NCBI RefSeq assembly: GCF_902499135.1
Contig: NZ_CABVPR010000044.1
Span: 1 to 50,248, forward strand
Reading direction: 5' to 3'
Length of the DNA stretch: 50,248 nt
From: Burkholderia dolosa
GTDB taxonomy: Bacteria; Pseudomonadota; Gammaproteobacteria; Burkholderiales; Burkholderiaceae
This document shows, piece by piece, positions 34,490-42,298 of the stretch. The translations under genes and the position numbers were made by a program. The notes under the pieces are model-generated. The model saw only the letters and a list, made by a program, of their open reading frames with translations, ran no database searches and was not told where the DNA came from. How positions within the stretch are numbered: position 1 is the stretch's first letter; each line of letters opens with the position of its first letter.

Positions 34490-34604
34490 AATGGATGCAC
34501 ATCGGCCAGCCATCGCTCGGCCGGCGCGCGCCCGTCGCGAGGCGCGCGCCGCGCGAGCGATGCGCGGCCGAACGGAGCGGAAACGGCATCGCGCGCGACG
34601 GACT

Positions 34605-34610
34605 TATAAT
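34605..34610 (+). promoter_or_regulatory. -10 box for uvrD
   Basis: TATAAT on the plus strand, a perfect -10, 38 bp before the uvrD ATG; no good -35 is visible. Together with the valS box it accounts for the 212-bp divergent gap; I see no LexA-type CTG-N10-CAG site there. Confidence 0.45.
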
Positions 34611-34648
34611 GGCGGGTCCGCATTTTCTCGCCCGTCCGCTGCCGCTCC

Positions 34649-37009
34649 ATGCCCGATCTGCTCGCCAACCTCAACCCCGAACAATACGCCGCCGTCACGT
34701 TGCCGAACGAACCGGCGCTGATCCTCGCGGGCGCGGGCAGCGGCAAGACCCGCGTGCTGATTACGCGTATCGCGTGGCTGATCCAGCAGGGCTACGCGTC
34801 GCCGGCCACCGTGCTCGCGGTCACGTTCACGAACAAGGCCGCGCGCGAGATGATGGCGCGCCTGTCGGCGATGATGCCGATCGACACGCGCGGCATGTGG
34901 ATCGGCACGTTCCACGGGCTGTGCAACCGGATGCTGCGCGCGCATTACCGCGACGCCGGCTTGCCGCAGACGTTCCAGATCCTCGATACGGCCGATCAGC
35001 TGTCGGCGATCAAGCGGCTGATGAAGACGCTGAACGTCGACGACGAAAAATATCCGCCGAAGAACGTCCAGTACTTCATCAACAACGCGAAAGAGCAGGG
35101 GCTGCGCCCGGACAAGGTCGACGCGTCCGACAACTTCAACCGCAAGTTCGTCGAGCTGTACCAGGCGTACGACCAGCAATGCCAGCGCGAGGGCGTCGTC
35201 GACTTCCCCGAACTGCTGCTGCGCTGCTACGAGCTGCTCGCGTACAACGCGCCGTTGCGTGCGCACTATCAGGCGCGGTTCCGGCACATCCTCGTCGACG
35301 AGTTCCAGGACACCAACAAGCTGCAGTACGCGTGGCTCAAGATGCTCGCGGGCGGCCAGAACGCGATCTTCGCGGTCGGCGACGACGACCAGTCGATCTA
35401 CGCGTTCCGCGGCGCGAACGTCGGCAACATGCGCGATTTCGAAGACGAATTCCGCGTGCGCAACCTGATCAAGCTCGAGCAGAACTACCGCTCGCACGGC
35501 AACATCCTCGACGCGGCGAACCAGCTGATCTCGAACAACGCACACCGTCTCGGCAAGAACCTGCGCACCGATGCCGGCCACGGCGAACCCGTGCGCGTGT
35601 ACGAGGCGAGCACCGATGCGCAGGAGGCCGGCTGGATCGTCGAGGAGATCCGCTCGCTGATCAACACCGGGCTGTCGCGCAGCGAGATCGCCGTCCTGTA
35701 CCGCAGCAACGCGCAGTCGCGTGCGATCGAGCACACGCTGATGACGTCGGGCATTCCGTACCGCGTGTACGGCGGCCTGCGCTTCTTCGAGCGGCAGGAA
35801 GTGAAGCACGCGCTCGCGTACCTGCGGCTGATCGACAACCCGAACGACGACACCGCGTTCGCGCGCGTCGTCAACTTCCCGACGCGCGGAATCGGCGCGC
35901 GCTCGATCGAGCAGCTCGCCGACGCCGCGCGGCTGTACGGCTGCTCGATGGCCGCTGCGATTCCGTACGTGACCGGCAAGGCCGGTACGAGCCTCGGCGC
36001 GTTCGCGAACCTGATCGCGAAGATGCGTGCGGAAACGCAGCAGATGAGCCTGCCCGAGACGGTCGAGTACGTGGTGCGCGCGAGCGGCCTCGCCGATTTC
36101 TATCAGGGCGAGCGCGAAGGGCAGGACCGCCTCGAGAACTTGCAGGAACTGGTGAACGCGGCCACCGCGTTCGTCAGCGAGGAAGGCTACGGGCTCGATA
36201 CGCCCGCGCGGTCGATTCCGCTGCGCGCGGGCGCGATCGCCGCGCCCGAGCTCGGCGTGGCAGCCGACGATGCGTCGGCCGACGTGCTCGCGCCCGCATC
36301 GCTCGACGACCCCGCGCAGAACCCCGACACGATGACGCCGCTCGCCGGCTTCCTGTCGCATGCGTCGCTGGAAGCCGGCGACAACCAGGCGCAGGCCGGC
36401 CAGGACGCGGTGCAGCTGATGACCGTGCATGCGGCGAAGGGGCTCGAGTTCACGGCCGTGTTCATCACCGGCCTCGAGGAAGGGCTGTTCCCGCACGAGA
36501 ACAGCGTGCTCGAGTCGGACGGCCTCGAGGAGGAACGCCGGCTGATGTACGTCGCGATCACGCGCGCGAAGGAGCGGCTGTATCTGTCGTTCGCGCAGAG
36601 CCGGATGCTGCACGGTCAGACGCGCTACAACGTGCGCTCGCGCTTTTTCGACGAGTTGCCGCAGCACGTGCTGAAGTGGCTGACGCCGAAGGTCGAAGCC
36701 GGCGCGCGCTGGGGCGGCCGCTCGGACAACGCCGGCTGGGGACGCGACTGGTTCGCGCGGCCCGGTGCCGGGCGCGAGCAGATCGTCGACGCGGCGGTAT
36801 CGGCGCCGCTGCCCGCATTCGCGAACCAGCAGCGCGCGGCCGACGCCGGGTTCCGCGTCGGCCAGCAGGTATTTCACACGAAGTTCGGTGAAGGGACGGT
36901 GACCGCGCTGGAAGGCAACGGTGCGGACGCGAAGGCGCAGGTGAAGTTCAAGCGGCACGGCGAGAAATGGCTCGCGCTCGCGGTCGCGAAACTGCAGGCG
37001 GTGGAATGA
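34649..37009 (+). CDS. uvrD: ATP-dependent DNA helicase UvrD/PcrA (superfamily 1)
   Basis: This 786-aa 3'-5' helicase serves nucleotide excision and mismatch repair. The SF1A motifs are all visible: Q-motif LNPEQYAAV, Walker A AGAGSGKTR, motif Ia VTFTNKAAREM, motif II VDEFQDTNKLQ, motif III GDDDQSIYAFRGA, motif IV YRSNAQSR, motif V MTVHAAKGLEF and motif VI MYVAITRAKERL. The C-terminus has the Tudor-like RNA-polymerase-binding segment (VGQQVFHTKFGEGTV). Length is slightly above E. coli UvrD because of an insert rich in Asp/Ala around residues 530-570. ATG at 34649 is family-typical. The stop overlaps the next gene's start. Confidence 0.96.
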   Translation: MPDLLANLNPEQYAAVTLPNEPALILAGAGSGKTRVLITRIAWLIQQGYASPATVLAVTFTNKAAREMMARLSAMMPIDTRGMWIGTFHGLCNRMLRAHYRDAGLPQTFQILDTADQLSAIKRLMKTLNVDDEKYPPKNVQYFINNAKEQGLRPDKVDASDNFNRKFVELYQAYDQQCQREGVVDFPELLLRCYELLAYNAPLRAHYQARFRHILVDEFQDTNKLQYAWLKMLAGGQNAIFAVGDDDQSIYAFRGANVGNMRDFEDEFRVRNLIKLEQNYRSHGNILDAANQLISNNAHRLGKNLRTDAGHGEPVRVYEASTDAQEAGWIVEEIRSLINTGLSRSEIAVLYRSNAQSRAIEHTLMTSGIPYRVYGGLRFFERQEVKHALAYLRLIDNPNDDTAFARVVNFPTRGIGARSIEQLADAARLYGCSMAAAIPYVTGKAGTSLGAFANLIAKMRAETQQMSLPETVEYVVRASGLADFYQGEREGQDRLENLQELVNAATAFVSEEGYGLDTPARSIPLRAGAIAAPELGVAADDASADVLAPASLDDPAQNPDTMTPLAGFLSHASLEAGDNQAQAGQDAVQLMTVHAAKGLEFTAVFITGLEEGLFPHENSVLESDGLEEERRLMYVAITRAKERLYLSFAQSRMLHGQTRYNVRSRFFDELPQHVLKWLTPKVEAGARWGGRSDNAGWGRDWFARPGAGREQIVDAAVSAPLPAFANQQRAADAGFRVGQQVFHTKFGEGTVTALEGNGADAKAQVKFKRHGEKWLALAVAKLQAVE

Positions 37010-37803
37010 CGAACGTCGACATGGTTGCGGCCGCAACGACGCGCCCGCTCGGCATTCTCGCCGCATTGCCCGAGGAACTCGGCGATCTGATCGCCGCGAT
37101 GCGCGCCGACGGCACGATGAGGACGGTCACGCTCGGCCGGCGCGACTATCACGTCGGCACCGTGCATGGCGCGGCGTGCGTCGTCACGCTCGCGCGCGTC
37201 GGCAAGGTGGCCGCCGCCGCGACGGTCAGCGCGCTGATCCACGTGTTCGGCGTGTCGGGCGTCGTGTTCACCGGCGTCGCGGGCGGCGTGTCGCGCACGG
37301 TGCGGGTCGGCGACGTGGTCGTCGCCGATTCGCTGCTGCAGCACGATCTCGATGCGTCGCCGCTGTTTCCGCGTTACGAGGTGCCGCTGCTCGGCATCAC
37401 GCGCTTTGCGACCGACGCCGAGCTGACCGCGCGGCTGAAGGCGGCATGCACGCTGTTCGTCGCGGAAGAGGGCGCGCAGGTCGCCGAGCGTTTCGGGCTC
37501 GCCGGCGCGACGCTGCACGGCGGGTTGATCGTCAGCGGCGACCGCTTCGTGTCGAGCGAGCGCGAAGTCGTCGCGCTGCGCGACGCGCTGCCGGATGCGC
37601 TCGCGGTCGAGATGGAAGGTGCCGCGATCGCGCAGGTGTGTGCGGAGCACGACGTGCCGTTCGCGCTCGTGCGCACGATCTCCGATACGGCGGACGATCA
37701 CGCGACGCAGTCGTTCTCGCACTTTCTGTCGGCGATCGCGAGCAGCTATTCGTCCGGCATCCTCAAGCGGTTCCTGACGCTGCATGCGACGACGGCGGCC
37801 TGA
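37006..37803 (+). CDS. 5'-methylthioadenosine/S-adenosylhomocysteine nucleosidase family protein
   Basis: This 265-aa purine nucleoside phosphorylase-fold enzyme should cleave adenine from methylthioadenosine or S-adenosylhomocysteine. The start of the fold is LGILAALPEEL, glycine-rich GVVFTGVAGGVS follows, the ribose-binding Glu pair is in VEMEGAAIAQVC, and the catalytic Asp is in VRTISDTADDH. It is about 30 residues longer than E. coli Mtn. The ATG at 37006 overlaps the uvrD stop (ATGA), so translation is coupled to the helicase gene; ATG 37021 is an alternative. A close relative such as futalosine hydrolase cannot be fully excluded. A strong terminator overlaps its stop codon. Confidence 0.87.
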   Translation: MTNVDMVAAATTRPLGILAALPEELGDLIAAMRADGTMRTVTLGRRDYHVGTVHGAACVVTLARVGKVAAAATVSALIHVFGVSGVVFTGVAGGVSRTVRVGDVVVADSLLQHDLDASPLFPRYEVPLLGITRFATDAELTARLKAACTLFVAEEGAQVAERFGLAGATLHGGLIVSGDRFVSSEREVVALRDALPDALAVEMEGAAIAQVCAEHDVPFALVRTISDTADDHATQSFSHFLSAIASSYSSGILKRFLTLHATTAA

Positions 37804-37817
37804 GCCGCCGTCGTTTT
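37789..37817 (+). terminator. Rho-independent terminator overlapping the nucleosidase stop codon
   Basis: ACGACGGCGGC (37789-37799) pairs perfectly with GCCGCCGTCGT (37804-37814) around the tetraloop CTGA, which contains the TGA stop, and is followed by a T-run (TTTT at 37814-37817). It is the best intrinsic terminator in the window and ends the uvrD-nucleosidase operon. Confidence 0.85.
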
Positions 37818-37881
37818 CCGCTGGTTTTCGTTCGTTTTCAGCCGAAGCGGCCGCCGCGGCGCGCCGGCCGGGACCGCTGAA

Positions 37882-39123
37882 TCACGCGCGCTTGCGCCCG
37901 CTGCTTTCCATGTTCGGCAGGAATACCGTCAGCACGCCGATCAGCGGCAGGAACGAGCACACCTTGTAGACGAACGCGATGCTCGTCGCGTCGGCAAGCT
38001 GGCCGAGCACGGCCGCGGCGACGCCGCCGAGCCCGAACGCGAAGCCGAAGAACAGGCCCGCGACCATCCCGACCTTGCCCGGCATCAGCTCGGTCGCGTA
38101 GACGAGAATCGCGGCGAACGCCGACGCGAGCACGACGCCGATGATCACGGTCAGCACGCTGGTCCAGAACAGGTTCGCGTACGGCAGCAGCAGCGTGAAC
38201 GGCGCGACGCCGAGAATCGACACCCAGATCACGTATTTGCGGCCGATCCGGTCGCCGACCGGTCCGCCGATCAGCGTGCCGGCCGCAACCGCAGCGAGGA
38301 ACACGAACAGGTGAATCTGCGCGGCCTGCACCGACAGATGGAACTTGTCGATCAGATAGAACGTGAAATAGCTGTTGATGCTCGCGAGATAGAAGTACTT
38401 CGAGAACACGAGCAGCACCAGCACGCCGACCGCGCCGAGCACGCGGCCGCGCGACAGCGTCGGATGACCGGTCGCCGCGGCCTTCTTCTTCATCGACGGA
38501 TGCTTCTTGTACCAGTGGCCGATCTGCGTGAGCACGACCATCGCGACGAGGGCGGCCGCGGAGAACCACGCGATGCTGTGCTGACCGTGCGGAATGATCA
38601 CCAGCGCGGCGAGCAGCGGACCGAGCGCGGAGCCCGCGTTGCCGCCGACCTGGAACAGCGACTGTGCGAGCCCGTGCTGGCCGCCCGACGCCATCCGCGC
38701 GACGCGCGACGATTCCGGATGGAACACCGACGACCCGCAGCCGACCAGCGCGGCCGCGACGAGCAGCATCGGGAAGTTCGGTGCGACCGACATCAGCAGC
38801 AGCCCGGACAGCGTGAAGCCCATCCCGACCGGCAGCGAGTACGGCTTCGGACGCTTGTCGGTATAGAGCCCGATCAGCGGCTGCAGCAGCGACGCGGTGA
38901 TCTGGTACGTGAGCGTGATCAGGCCGATCTGCGCGAACGACAGCGCGAACTGGCTCTTGAGCATCGGATAGATCGCGAGGATCAACGACTGGATCATGTC
39001 GTTGAGCATGTGCGAGAAGCTGATGGCGCCGAGCACCGGATACACGGTGCGCGGAGCGGGCGGAGCAGACGTCTGGGCGGCGGCGGCCGTGCCGGCGGTG
39101 CCCGTATCGAGGCGGGTTTCCAT
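37882..39123 (-). CDS. fsr: MFS exporter, fosmidomycin resistance protein family
   Basis: This 413-aa inner-membrane transporter has about 12 hydrophobic segments and belongs to the Fsr branch: LGAISFSHMLNDMIQSLILA after the first segment, GLYTDKRPKPY (the MFS loop 2-3 motif), GCGSSVFHPESSRVARMASG and QVGGNAGSALGPLLAA are characteristic. It is expected to export fosmidomycin-like or other small compounds with proton antiport; actual substrates are unknown. The N-terminus has a 25-residue Ala/Thr-rich lead before the first membrane helix. A promoter lies 70-100 bp upstream. It is convergent with the nucleosidase gene and divergent from the chemoreceptor. Confidence 0.88.
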   Translation of the reverse strand: METRLDTGTAGTAAAAQTSAPPAPRTVYPVLGAISFSHMLNDMIQSLILAIYPMLKSQFALSFAQIGLITLTYQITASLLQPLIGLYTDKRPKPYSLPVGMGFTLSGLLLMSVAPNFPMLLVAAALVGCGSSVFHPESSRVARMASGGQHGLAQSLFQVGGNAGSALGPLLAALVIIPHGQHSIAWFSAAALVAMVVLTQIGHWYKKHPSMKKKAAATGHPTLSRGRVLGAVGVLVLLVFSKYFYLASINSYFTFYLIDKFHLSVQAAQIHLFVFLAAVAAGTLIGGPVGDRIGRKYVIWVSILGVAPFTLLLPYANLFWTSVLTVIIGVVLASAFAAILVYATELMPGKVGMVAGLFFGFAFGLGGVAAAVLGQLADATSIAFVYKVCSFLPLIGVLTVFLPNMESSGRKRA

Positions 39124-39517
39124 GTGAGCTGAGCGAGTTGAGGTGACGGGACGCGCTCTGATGGGGATCGGCGCGTTCGAATCGTTGTTGCGTCAAAGGA
39201 GTGTAATGTGGCGCATCGAGAATGTCAGGCCAACTTTTGTCGTGAATCGGACATTGATATGACGATCGCGCTCGCCGGTTTTTTGGCCGGGTATAACGCT
39301 CGCCATGGGGCACGGCGTGGCGACGCGGCATGACCGGGCGGGTTCGCGTTTTTCCGGACTCAAGGAACGCCGACGGCCGCCGTAGAACGACACAACGACA
39401 ACCCAGGCGCGTCGCGCCCGGCGCCGGCCACGAGCCGGGCCGGCGTCGCGGCCATGCCGGAGCGCCGGCCGCCGGAACCGACCTTTACGGCAGCGTGATC
39501 AATACGGGGACTTATCG
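39124..39517. other. 394-bp gene-free region between fsr and the chemoreceptor gene
   Basis: The left third is AT-richer and holds the fsr promoter. The right part (about 39330-39480) is GC-rich with no believable ORF on either strand. I looked for a flagellar sigma28 promoter (TAAA-N15-GCCGATAA) before the chemoreceptor; GCCGACGG at 39370-39377 is the nearest thing, without a convincing upstream element. Confidence 0.5.
39200..39228 (-). promoter_or_regulatory. sigma70 promoter for fsr
   Basis: On the minus strand CTGACA (39223-39228, 5 of 6) and TACACT (39200-39205, 4 of 6) are 17 bp apart. Transcription would start near 39193, about 70 bp before the fsr ATG. It is the best-spaced promoter I found in the window. 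Confidence 0.55.
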
Positions 39518-41191
39518 ATGAAAGCAGCATCTTTGCATCCGCAGGCAGGCGCGGCCGCCGCCGCATCCGACGTGGCCGCCGCTCGCGCGGCCCGGCGTCC
39601 GCGCGCCGCGCCGCGCGCGCGCCGGCCGTGGACCGTCAAGGCGACGTTGCGTGCGGCGTTCGCGATCCTGCTGGTCGGCACGCTCGCGATCGGCGTGTTC
39701 TCGCTGTGGCAGATCAGCCGGCTCAACGCGTCGATCGCGTCGGTCTACGAGCAGGGCCACGTCGCGAGCCGCGCGGCGGCCGAAGTGCGGGCCGAGCTGC
39801 TGCGCGCGAGCCGTGCGCAGAAGATGCTGCTGACCGCGACGACCGCGAAGGAGCGCGACGATCTCGGCGCCGACATCACCGCCGGGCTCGCATCGATCGG
39901 CCGCGCACTGGACACGCTGCAGCGCTACGCGGATCCCGCGGATGCGGACGATTCCGCGCGGCTGCGCGCATTCTCGACCGCAGTCGGCGCGTGGAGCGGC
40001 CATCTGCGCGATTTCGTCGCGCTGGTGCGCGCGCAGCCGCTCGATTTGTCGCAGATGAACTGGCAGGTCGGCACGCAGGACGTGTCGCTGCTGGTCGAAA
40101 CCGGCAAGCTCGAAAAGCTCGTCGCCGATCTCGTGAAGACGCGCGGCGAGAAGTCGAAGGCGACGCTCGATGCGTCCGCAACGATCTTCTCGTCGTCGTT
40201 CGCGATGATCGCGGCGATGACTGCCGCACTGATCGTGCTCGCGATCGTGATCGCCGAGCGCGTCGTGCGTCGCCTCGCGTCGCAGCTCGGCGGCGAGCCG
40301 GTCTACGCGAAGGCGATCGCGGCCGACATCGCGCGCGGCGATCTCACGCGTTCGATCGAGCTGAGCCGCGGCGATCGCGACAGCATGGTGCGCGCGCTGG
40401 CCGACATGCAGCGCGGGCTTGCCGCGACGGTCGGCGAGATCGCCGTCAGCGCGGAAGCGATCGCCGCCGCGTCCGGCGAGATTTCGACCGGCAACCTCGA
40501 CTTGTCCAGGCGTACCGAGCAGCAGGCCGTCGCGCTCGAGCGCACCGCGGCCAGCATGGAGCAACTGACGTCGACCGTGCGGCAGAACGCGGAGAACGCG
40601 CGGCAGGCGAGTGCGCTCGCGACGAACGCGTCGGCCGTCGCGGAGGCGGGCGGCGACGTGGTCGGGCGCGTGGTCGCGACGATGAGCGAGATCGACGACA
40701 GTGCGAAGAGCATTCGCGAAATCATCGGCACGATCGAGGGAATCGCGTTCCAGACCAACATCCTCGCGTTGAACGCGGCGGTCGAGGCCGCGCGCGCCGG
40801 CGAGCAGGGGCGCGGCTTCTCGGTCGTCGCGGGCGAGGTGCGGCTGCTTGCGCAGCGCTCGGCGACCGCGGCGAAGGAAATCCGCGCGCTGATCGGCGCG
40901 TCGGTCGAGCGTGTCGCGAACGGCGCGGCGCTCGCCCACGACGCGGGCCGCACGATGGACGACGTCGTGCGCGCGGTCAAGCGCGTGACCGACATCATCG
41001 GCGAGATTTCGGCGGCCTCGGACGAGCAGAGCGCGGGCATCGACGAGATCGGCCGCGCGATCACGCAGATGGATGCCGGCACGCAGCAGAATGCGGCGCT
41101 CGTCGAGCAGGCGGCCGCCGCGGCGAACGCGCTCGACGAGCAGGCGCAGGCGCTCAAGACGCTGGTCGGACGCTTCCGTATCGCCGCGTGA
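39518..41191 (+). CDS. methyl-accepting chemotaxis protein
   Basis: This 557-aa chemoreceptor has an unusual ~38-residue cytoplasmic Ala/Arg/Pro-rich leader, a first membrane segment (about 44-64), a four-helix-bundle-type periplasmic domain (about 65-225; [19 protein letters not shown]), a second membrane segment (about 229-250), a HAMP-like region with [14 protein letters not shown], and the signalling hairpin tip [20 protein letters not shown] near residue 410. The C-terminus lacks a CheR-tethering NWETF-type pentapeptide. It would modulate CheA in response to an unknown ligand. Being alone, it signals to a chemotaxis system encoded elsewhere. ATG 39518 is the first in frame; a later start would remove the odd leader but no better candidate precedes the membrane helix. 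Confidence 0.92.
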   Translation: MKAASLHPQAGAAAAASDVAAARAARRPRAAPRARRPWTVKATLRAAFAILLVGTLAIGVFSLWQISRLNASIASVYEQGHVASRAAAEVRAELLRASRAQKMLLTATTAKERDDLGADITAGLASIGRALDTLQRYADPADADDSARLRAFSTAVGAWSGHLRDFVALVRAQPLDLSQMNWQVGTQDVSLLVETGKLEKLVADLVKTRGEKSKATLDASATIFSSSFAMIAAMTAALIVLAIVIAERVVRRLASQLGGEPVYAKAIAADIARGDLTRSIELSRGDRDSMVRALADMQRGLAATVGEIAVSAEAIAAASGEISTGNLDLSRRTEQQAVALERTAASMEQLTSTVRQNAENARQASALATNASAVAEAGGDVVGRVVATMSEIDDSAKSIREIIGTIEGIAFQTNILALNAAVEAARAGEQGRGFSVVAGEVRLLAQRSATAAKEIRALIGASVERVANGAALAHDAGRTMDDVVRAVKRVTDIIGEISAASDEQSAGIDEIGRAITQMDAGTQQNAALVEQAAAAANALDEQAQALKTLVGRFRIAA

Positions 41192-41206
41192 GCGCGTGCC
41201 CGGCGA

Positions 41207-42082
41207 TCAGGACTTCTTCTGCCGGTCCGGATCGATGATCACCGTGCACGTCGTGCCGGCCGACAGCACGACGTCGGACGGCACTTCGTCGATCCGGATG
41301 CGCACCGGCACGCGCTGTGCCAAGCGCACCCAGTTGAAGGTCGGGTTCACGTCCGCGACGAGGTCGCGGCTTTGCGGGTTGTCGCGATCGTAGATGCCGC
41401 GCGAGATGCTCTCGACGTGGCCTTTCAGCACGCCGCCGCTCATCAGCCGCATCTCGGCCGGCGCGCCGATCTTCACGCGCGGCAGCTTGGTTTCCTCGAA
41501 GTAGCCATAGACCCAGAACGAGTGGCTGTCGACGATCGCGAGCTTCGCCTGCCCGGCCACCGCGTAGTTGCCCTTGAACGTCTGCAGGTTCGTGATGTAG
41601 CCGTCGACCGGCGCGACCACGCGCGTGCGCTCGAGGTTCAGCTTCGCGGCGTCGAGCGCGGCGAGCGCCTGCTGGTACTGCGCTTCGGCGCTCGATGCGC
41701 TGTGTGCGGCGTTCTCGCGGCTTTCCTTCGACACGACGAGCGCATCGAGGTCCGCGCGGCGCGCCGCATCGTCGCGGCGCATCTGCAGTTCCGCGCGGCG
41801 CGCGGCTACGGCGGCCTGCGCCTGCTCGACCGCGATCCGGTAGTGCGACGGGTCGATCTGCATGATCAGGTCGCCCTTTTTGACGAACTGGTTGTCATGC
41901 ACGGGCAGCTCGACGATCGCGCCCGACACGTCCGGCGCGACGTTCACGATCTCGGCGCGCACGCGCCCGTCGCGCGTCCACGGATCGTCCATGTAGTGCA
42001 CCCACAGCGAGCGCCCGATCAGGATCGCGACGAGAAGAATGACGGCGGTCGCGACGAAGCCGAAGAGTTTTCTGAGAATCAT
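41207..42082 (-). CDS. HlyD-family periplasmic adaptor of an aromatic-acid-type efflux pump (AaeA-like)
   Basis: This 291-aa membrane fusion protein has one N-terminal membrane helix (FGFVATAVILLVAILIGRSL, about 7-26), a lipoyl/barrel-sandwich domain (VAPDVSGAIVELPVHDNQFV and VVAPVDGYITNLQTFKG), a helical hairpin between them (QAQAAVAARRAELQMRRDDA) and a C-terminal beta-barrel. It links the FUSC pump to the outer membrane channel. It is the last gene of the four-gene operon, 12 bp after the DUF1656 gene, and convergent with the chemoreceptor with only 15 bp between stops. Confidence 0.92.
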   Translation of the reverse strand: MILRKLFGFVATAVILLVAILIGRSLWVHYMDDPWTRDGRVRAEIVNVAPDVSGAIVELPVHDNQFVKKGDLIMQIDPSHYRIAVEQAQAAVAARRAELQMRRDDAARRADLDALVVSKESRENAAHSASSAEAQYQQALAALDAAKLNLERTRVVAPVDGYITNLQTFKGNYAVAGQAKLAIVDSHSFWVYGYFEETKLPRVKIGAPAEMRLMSGGVLKGHVESISRGIYDRDNPQSRDLVADVNPTFNWVRLAQRVPVRIRIDEVPSDVVLSAGTTCTVIIDPDRQKKS

Positions 42083-42094
42083 GGTGGTTGGGGT

Positions 42095-42298
42095 TCAACG
42101 ATAGACGGCAAGACTCAGTCCGCCGCAAATGCACACGAGAAGGCACGCGCGGAACAGCGACGGGTGCCACACGACACGGTAGAGGCCCGTATACGCGAGC
42201 ACGCGGTCGACGGCCCACGTGGCGAGCGCGCCGACGACGAACATCAGCACCACCGTGGGCATGTAGGCATCGAGAATGGCGATTTCACGCGGCATCAT
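42095..42298 (-). CDS. DUF1656 small inner-membrane protein (AaeX-like)
   Basis: This 67-aa protein is MMPREIAILDAYMP followed by two membrane segments (VVLMFVVGALATWAVDRVLA and ACLLVCICGGLSLAVY) with the family motif GLYRVVWHPSLFR between them. DUF1656 genes sit next to FUSC and HlyD genes in aae-like operons; the role is not known. Its ATG overlaps the stop of the FUSC gene (ATGA on the minus strand). A second ATG follows immediately. Confidence 0.88.
   Translation of the reverse strand: MMPREIAILDAYMPTVVLMFVVGALATWAVDRVLAYTGLYRVVWHPSLFRACLLVCICGGLSLAVYR

Noticed and set aside
34437-34648. LexA box in front of uvrD
   Set aside because: No CTG-N10-CAG dyad was found in the divergent gap; only the two TATAAT boxes stand out.
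39358-39380. Sigma28 flagellar promoter before the chemoreceptor
   Set aside because: GCCGACGG resembles the -10 but no TAAA-like -35 lies at the right distance.
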